Below, piece after piece: positions 29,545 to 32,362 of a stretch of DNA of 32,362 nucleotides. The DNA lies in NCBI GenBank assembly GCA_964630925.1, contig CAZVZK010000111.1, positions 1-32,362 of the forward strand. Reading direction: 5' to 3'. The position numbers were made by a program, and so were the translations under genes. Source of the DNA: RGDT01 sp964630925. Its GTDB lineage: Bacteria > Planctomycetota > Planctomycetia > Gemmatales > Gemmataceae. The notes beneath the pieces were generated by a model that did not search any database, was not told the DNA's origin, and was given only the letters and a program-made list of their open reading frames with translations. Numbering within the stretch: the first letter of the stretch is position 1; each line of letters starts with the position of its first letter.

Positions 29545-30597
29545 TCAATCGTAGCGGCCGCTCGCCTCGATGGGCCACACCGCCTCGACACGCCCGCCAC
29601 GCACCGCCACCACCTGGCGGTGGAGGTTCATCGTCGCGCAACAGTGGGCCGGCAGGATCTCACGGCGCTCGCCGACCTTCGGCCCCTCCCCGTCCACGAT
29701 GGCGTGCTCCTCCGCGAGCTTGAACACCTTCTCGCCCGGATGGCCCTTGATCGCCGCGGGGCCGAAGTCCTGCGACACCGCCTTGCTCCCGGCGTCGAGG
29801 ATGTACCGCCCCGGACGACGGCTGCACACCGCCGCCAGGATCGACAACGCGCAGCCGAACTCGGGCCGCACCGCGTGATACGCCGCGTCCATCAGCAGGA
29901 ACGATCCCGGCTGCAGCTCCGTGAGCGCCGGGTGCGCCGCCGCGTAACTCCACGTCCCCGTGCCCGCGCCCGTCACCACCTCGACGGGGATGCCCGCGGC
30001 CTCGAGCAGCGCCCGCGTCCGCGACAGGTGATCCAGGCCCGACCGGCACGCAGCCTCCTTCTCCGCCGACGGGGGCCGCTGCTGCAACTGGCCGTCGTAG
30101 CCTTGCAGGCCGACGAAGCGCAGGCCGCGCTCCGCGCGGATGGCCCGCGCCAGGGCCAACGCCGGCTCGCCCGGGGCGACGCCGCTGCGGCCCATGCCGA
30201 TGTCGATCTCCACCAGCACGCCCAGCTCGACGCCCTCCGCCCGCGCGGCCTGGCCCATCTCGCGGACGTTCGCGGCGTCGTCCACGCACACGCGGATCCG
30301 GGCACGCTTCGCCAGACGGGCCAGGCGTGCGAGCTTCACCGGGCCGATGATCTGGTTGGCGACGTAGATGTCGGTGATGCCGGCGTCGGCGAGCACCTCG
30401 GCCTCGTTGACCTTGGCGCACAGGAACGCGGCGACGCCCCTGGCGGCGAGGTACCGGGCCAGGGAGCCGCACTTGAGGCTCTTGAAGTGGACGCGGAGGT
30501 CCTTACGGGCCTCCCCGCAGGCGCTCTGCATGCGGGCGAGGTTGGCGTCGAGGACGTCGAGGTCGAGGAGCAGCGATGGCGTGTCGAGGGTGTCCAT
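29545..30597 (-). CDS. DSD1-family PLP enzyme (D-threonine aldolase / D-serine dehydratase-like)
   Basis: 350 aa with an alanine-racemase-type TIM barrel followed by a metal-binding domain. The N-terminus MDTLDTPSLLLDLDVLDANL is typical. The PLP lysine is expected at Lys39 in VHFKSLKC, which aligns with the RPHxKTHK motif of the family. The metal ligands of D-threonine aldolase and eukaryotic-type D-serine dehydratase appear as His318 and Cys320 in LPAHCCATMNLH. The enzyme would cleave D-3-hydroxyamino acids (to glycine plus aldehyde) or deaminate D-serine; the sequence alone does not decide. The ATG at 30597 has no Shine-Dalgarno. A TATCAT -10-like box lies only 6 nt before it, so the mRNA may be leaderless. 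It is 38 nt downstream of the AAA gene on the same strand. Confidence 0.88.
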   Translation of the reverse strand: MDTLDTPSLLLDLDVLDANLARMQSACGEARKDLRVHFKSLKCGSLARYLAARGVAAFLCAKVNEAEVLADAGITDIYVANQIIGPVKLARLARLAKRARIRVCVDDAANVREMGQAARAEGVELGVLVEIDIGMGRSGVAPGEPALALARAIRAERGLRFVGLQGYDGQLQQRPPSAEKEAACRSGLDHLSRTRALLEAAGIPVEVVTGAGTGTWSYAAAHPALTELQPGSFLLMDAAYHAVRPEFGCALSILAAVCSRRPGRYILDAGSKAVSQDFGPAAIKGHPGEKVFKLAEEHAIVDGEGPKVGERREILPAHCCATMNLHRQVVAVRGGRVEAVWPIEASGRYD

Positions 30598-30603
30598 GCG
30601 GAG

Positions 30604-30609
30604 ATGATA
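30604..30609 (-). promoter_or_regulatory. -10-like box directly before the DSD1-type gene
   Basis: Minus-strand TATCAT ends 6 nt before the ATG, which would place the transcript start at or beside the start codon. No convincing -35 is seen. Confidence 0.3.
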
Positions 30610-30635
30610 GGGCGGGCGTCTCCGGATGGAACATC

Positions 30636-31541
30636 TCACGCCTCGTGCGGCGCGGGGTGCCAGTGCTGCACCGGCTCCTCGATGGGGGCGCCGTCGGCGC
30701 CGCCGAACTTGTCGCTCGACGGCATCGCCCGGTCCAGGTCGCGCAGGACGGCGGCCGCCGCCTCCAGCGGGTGGCCCAGGCACTCGACGCTGATGACCAG
30801 CTCGGTCAGTGCGGCGAACGGCAGGCCGTCGCTCTCCTCCACCCAGCGGGCGAGGTCGGCCCGGCCCAGCCCCGGCAGTTTCTTCGTGAAGTACGCCTCG
30901 CGCAGCAGAGCGTCGGGCGACTCGATCTTGAGCAGGCGGTCGAAGCGGCGCGGGCGGGCGATGATGCGGCGGTCGAGGCGCTCGGGGTAGTTGGTGCTGG
31001 CGAGGTTCACCACCTTGTTCACCTGCGAGTTGCCGTCGAGGATCTGGAGCAGTTCGCTGTCGCCGTAGTGCTTGATGATGGCGTCGATGTCCTCGAAGAC
31101 GCACACGACGGGGCGTTCGGGCTCGACCTCGCGGAAGCGGGCGAGGCAGGTGCGGAACCACGGCGGGTAGGTGCAGAAGAAGGCGACGTGGCCGGCGCCG
31201 ACGATGCGCCCGATGATCTGGTGGATGAGCGACGACTTGCCGCAGCCCTGCTTGCCGTAGAACAGGTAGCCGCGGCGGTGGGCGAAGCCGAGGCGTGCGA
31301 AGCGCTCCTCCATGGACCAGAACTTCTCGACCTCGGCGAGGATGTTGGCGGAGACGCTGGCCGGGAACTCGATCAGGTCGTCGGTGGCGAGGGGCTGGCG
31401 CTTGAAGTGCGACTCGCCGCAGTTATCGACGCTGACGGTGTAGGCGCCGGGGGCGATCTGGTGGGTGGTCCGCCCGCAGGCGACGTAGGCGCCCTTGCCG
31501 GTGAGGGTCCACTGGAGCTGTCGGCTGGTGGGGGGCTTCAT
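30636..31541 (-). CDS. BCS1-like AAA ATPase
   Basis: 301 aa. A short N-terminal domain (about 1-88, with TVSVDNCGESHFKRQ and PASVSANILAEVEKFWSMEE) precedes one AAA module. That module has Walker A GKQGCGKS (96-103), Walker B VVCVFEDIDAI (about 145-155), sensor-1 ASTNYPERLD (Asn184) and RRIIARPRRFDRLLKI with the arginine finger. The small helical lid is reduced, and the C-terminus ends EPVQHWHPAPHEA. It resembles the single-module BCS1-type ATPases found in bacteria and phages, whose partners vary. The start at 31541 has AGGGA about 12 nt upstream. The longer open frame to 32351 is not coding, since it runs antisense through an intergenic region and the next gene. The function is unknown; substrate remodelling is the family theme. 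Confidence 0.82.
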   Translation of the reverse strand: MKPPTSRQLQWTLTGKGAYVACGRTTHQIAPGAYTVSVDNCGESHFKRQPLATDDLIEFPASVSANILAEVEKFWSMEERFARLGFAHRRGYLFYGKQGCGKSSLIHQIIGRIVGAGHVAFFCTYPPWFRTCLARFREVEPERPVVCVFEDIDAIIKHYGDSELLQILDGNSQVNKVVNLASTNYPERLDRRIIARPRRFDRLLKIESPDALLREAYFTKKLPGLGRADLARWVEESDGLPFAALTELVISVECLGHPLEAAAAVLRDLDRAMPSSDKFGGADGAPIEEPVQHWHPAPHEA

Positions 31542-32040
31542 CGTGCAATGGTCCCTTCGTGGGGATCGTGCGTGTTCCGTTCCGTGACGTTGGGGGTATA
31601 CGCGGGGCTCGGGGTGACATTTCGGGGGCGGGGCCGATTTTCGGGCCGTGGCGGCGGGCGGACATCGGGTGCGTGCGAGCGGGGTGTTGTCTGCGACCCA
31701 CGACTCCCAAAGCGTCGCCGTGGGCTTTACTGAGGTCGCCGAAGCGGCTCCAACAGCCAACAGCCAGCAAGGTGCGGGGTGTCGTGTTGTCTGCCAGCCC
31801 ATGCTTCTGCTCGGCAGTACCAGTTGGGACAGATGAGGCGGATGGAGCTTCGGTAGGACAGGTAGGACGCCGAGGACACATCCCCGGCGGCAACGTGCGG
31901 TCATCTGGGGGAATGTCGGTGACATTGGGCGACGGCGTTCACCGTCGTCCAAACTGCTCATCGAGAATCGTGCGCAGCGTGGTAACGTGCGCGGTGCGGG
32001 GCATCCCAGCGCCCCGCATGGCACAGAAGGTGGCGCACAG
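31542..32040. other. 499-bp divergent intergenic region with short repeats
   Basis: No gene is supported here. It contains an imperfect direct repeat GTGTTGTCTGC at 31684-31694 and 31784-31794 (exactly 100 bp apart) and the word AACAGCCAACAGCCAGCAA at 31752-31770, which echoes the arms at 1478-1615. It also holds TAGGACAGGTAGGAC near 31854-31867 and a 6-bp hairpin CGACGG…CCGTCG near 31930-31948. Regulatory sites for the AAA gene and the rightmost gene must lie here, but none is clear. Confidence 0.6.
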
Positions 32041-32362
32041 ATGAGCGTGAGGATCAAGGATCCGGAGAAGAACGGCCACACCAACGGCGTGGCGCACGAC
32101 GGGCACGCCGACGCAGATGCGGACAAGGAGGTGAGCGGCGCGACCGGTGCGCCTGCGGGGGAGGTGGACAACGATGGTGACCCGTACATCCGTCTGGAGT
32201 GCGGGCGGTTCATGCCGGGGAACAGGGGCGGCCCCGGCAACCCCTTCGCCCGCCACGTCGCCGCCATGCGCGCGGCCATCTGCGCGGCGGTGCCGCGCGA
32301 GAGGCTCATGAGGATCGCGGACAAGGTGGCCGAGATGGCCGAGAACGGCAACCTGGCGGCGG
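32041..32362 (+). CDS. Hypothetical protein with PGNRGGPGNP motif (3' end outside window)
   Basis: The frame is open from ATG 32041 to the end of the window (107 codons). The N-terminal 45 residues are acidic and low-complexity (MSVRIKDPEKNGHTNGVAHD…). Then come LECGRFMPGNRGGPGNPFAR, HVAAMRAAICAAVPRERLMR and IADKVAEMAENGNLAA. The 'G-F-PGN-GGPGNP' motif followed by a short helical region resembles the DUF5681-like or small-terminase-like proteins that occur near phage and mobile genes in environmental bacteria. This is a resemblance only. AGAAGG lies about 10 nt before the ATG. The fate of the C-terminus cannot be seen. Confidence 0.6.
   Translation, partial: MSVRIKDPEKNGHTNGVAHDGHADADADKEVSGATGAPAGEVDNDGDPYIRLECGRFMPGNRGGPGNPFARHVAAMRAAICAAVPRERLMRIADKVAEMAENGNLAA

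Noticed and set aside
28136..29641. 501-residue reading of the CBM9-like gene starting at 29641
   Set aside because: The extra N-terminal 141 residues translate the dispersed repeat (recurring SAPRVERQRL) and part of the neighbouring gene in another frame; the signal peptide begins at 29218.
31648..31836. 62-residue plus-strand frame in the 31.5-32.0 kb gap
   Set aside because: No ribosome-binding site, no recognisable sequence, and it contains the local repeats.
30636..32351. 571-residue reading of the AAA gene
   Set aside because: The upstream part runs antisense through an intergenic region and the 32041 gene; the ATG at 31541 starts the recognisable protein.

Overview
The window looks like chromosomal DNA of a very GC-rich planctomycete, probably close to Gemmataceae; this is an inference. 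The grounds are the codon use, several small exported or membrane proteins of planctomycete style, TPR-CHAT proteins with signal peptides, a DSD1-type PLP enzyme, a CBM9-like secreted protein, and long palindromic or word-repeat intergenic sequences. No rRNA, tRNA, CRISPR array or recognisable transposase was found.

Layout. 1-1472: 3' part of clpC. 1473-1618: a 35-bp perfect inverted repeat between convergent genes. 1619-4494 (minus): glgC, then a HemY-type protoporphyrinogen oxidase. 4549-12216 (minus): an apparent four-gene operon, read right to left. It consists of a small membrane protein with an in-frame TGA, a Tat-exported histidine-rich protein, and two tandem TPR-CHAT caspase-like proteins. 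12217-12835: intergenic DNA with a near-consensus promoter on the plus strand. 12836-19905 (plus): a surface-glycan cluster of GT-C-like membrane protein, GT2 glycosyltransferase, WbqC-like protein, SDR sugar dehydratase/epimerase, DegT-family aminotransferase and TIM-barrel isomerase-like protein. 20013-21185 (plus): an exported protein of unknown function. 21145-22187 (minus): an esterase translationally coupled to a 64-residue membrane protein. 22287-25298 (plus): a tightly packed P-loop GTPase / GAP1-like / Nudix-like cassette. 25584-27908 (plus): a transglutaminase-esterase fusion. 28136-31541 (minus): a CBM9-like protein, a D-threonine aldolase/D-serine dehydratase-like enzyme and a BCS1-like AAA ATPase. 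32041 to the end (plus): the 5' part of a gene with a PGNRGGPGNP motif.

Main discovery candidate. At 12216-11863 (minus), a strong Shine-Dalgarno sequence and a signal peptide lead to the motif Cys-Pro-Asn-TGA. The same frame then stays open for 91 codons and encodes a transmembrane helix. A 19-nt hairpin whose GTT loop begins 25 nt after the TGA fits the published description of bacterial SECIS elements. I read this as a probable selenoprotein with a CxxU redox motif, unannotatable by ordinary gene callers, at the head of the CHAT-protease operon.

Other leads are the GTPase/GAP1-like/Nudix cassette, which resembles predicted GTPase-centred conflict systems, and at least four unrelated families of palindromic intergenic repeats. 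One of these sits inside the glycan operon, and one is a dispersed 42-bp element present at three loci.
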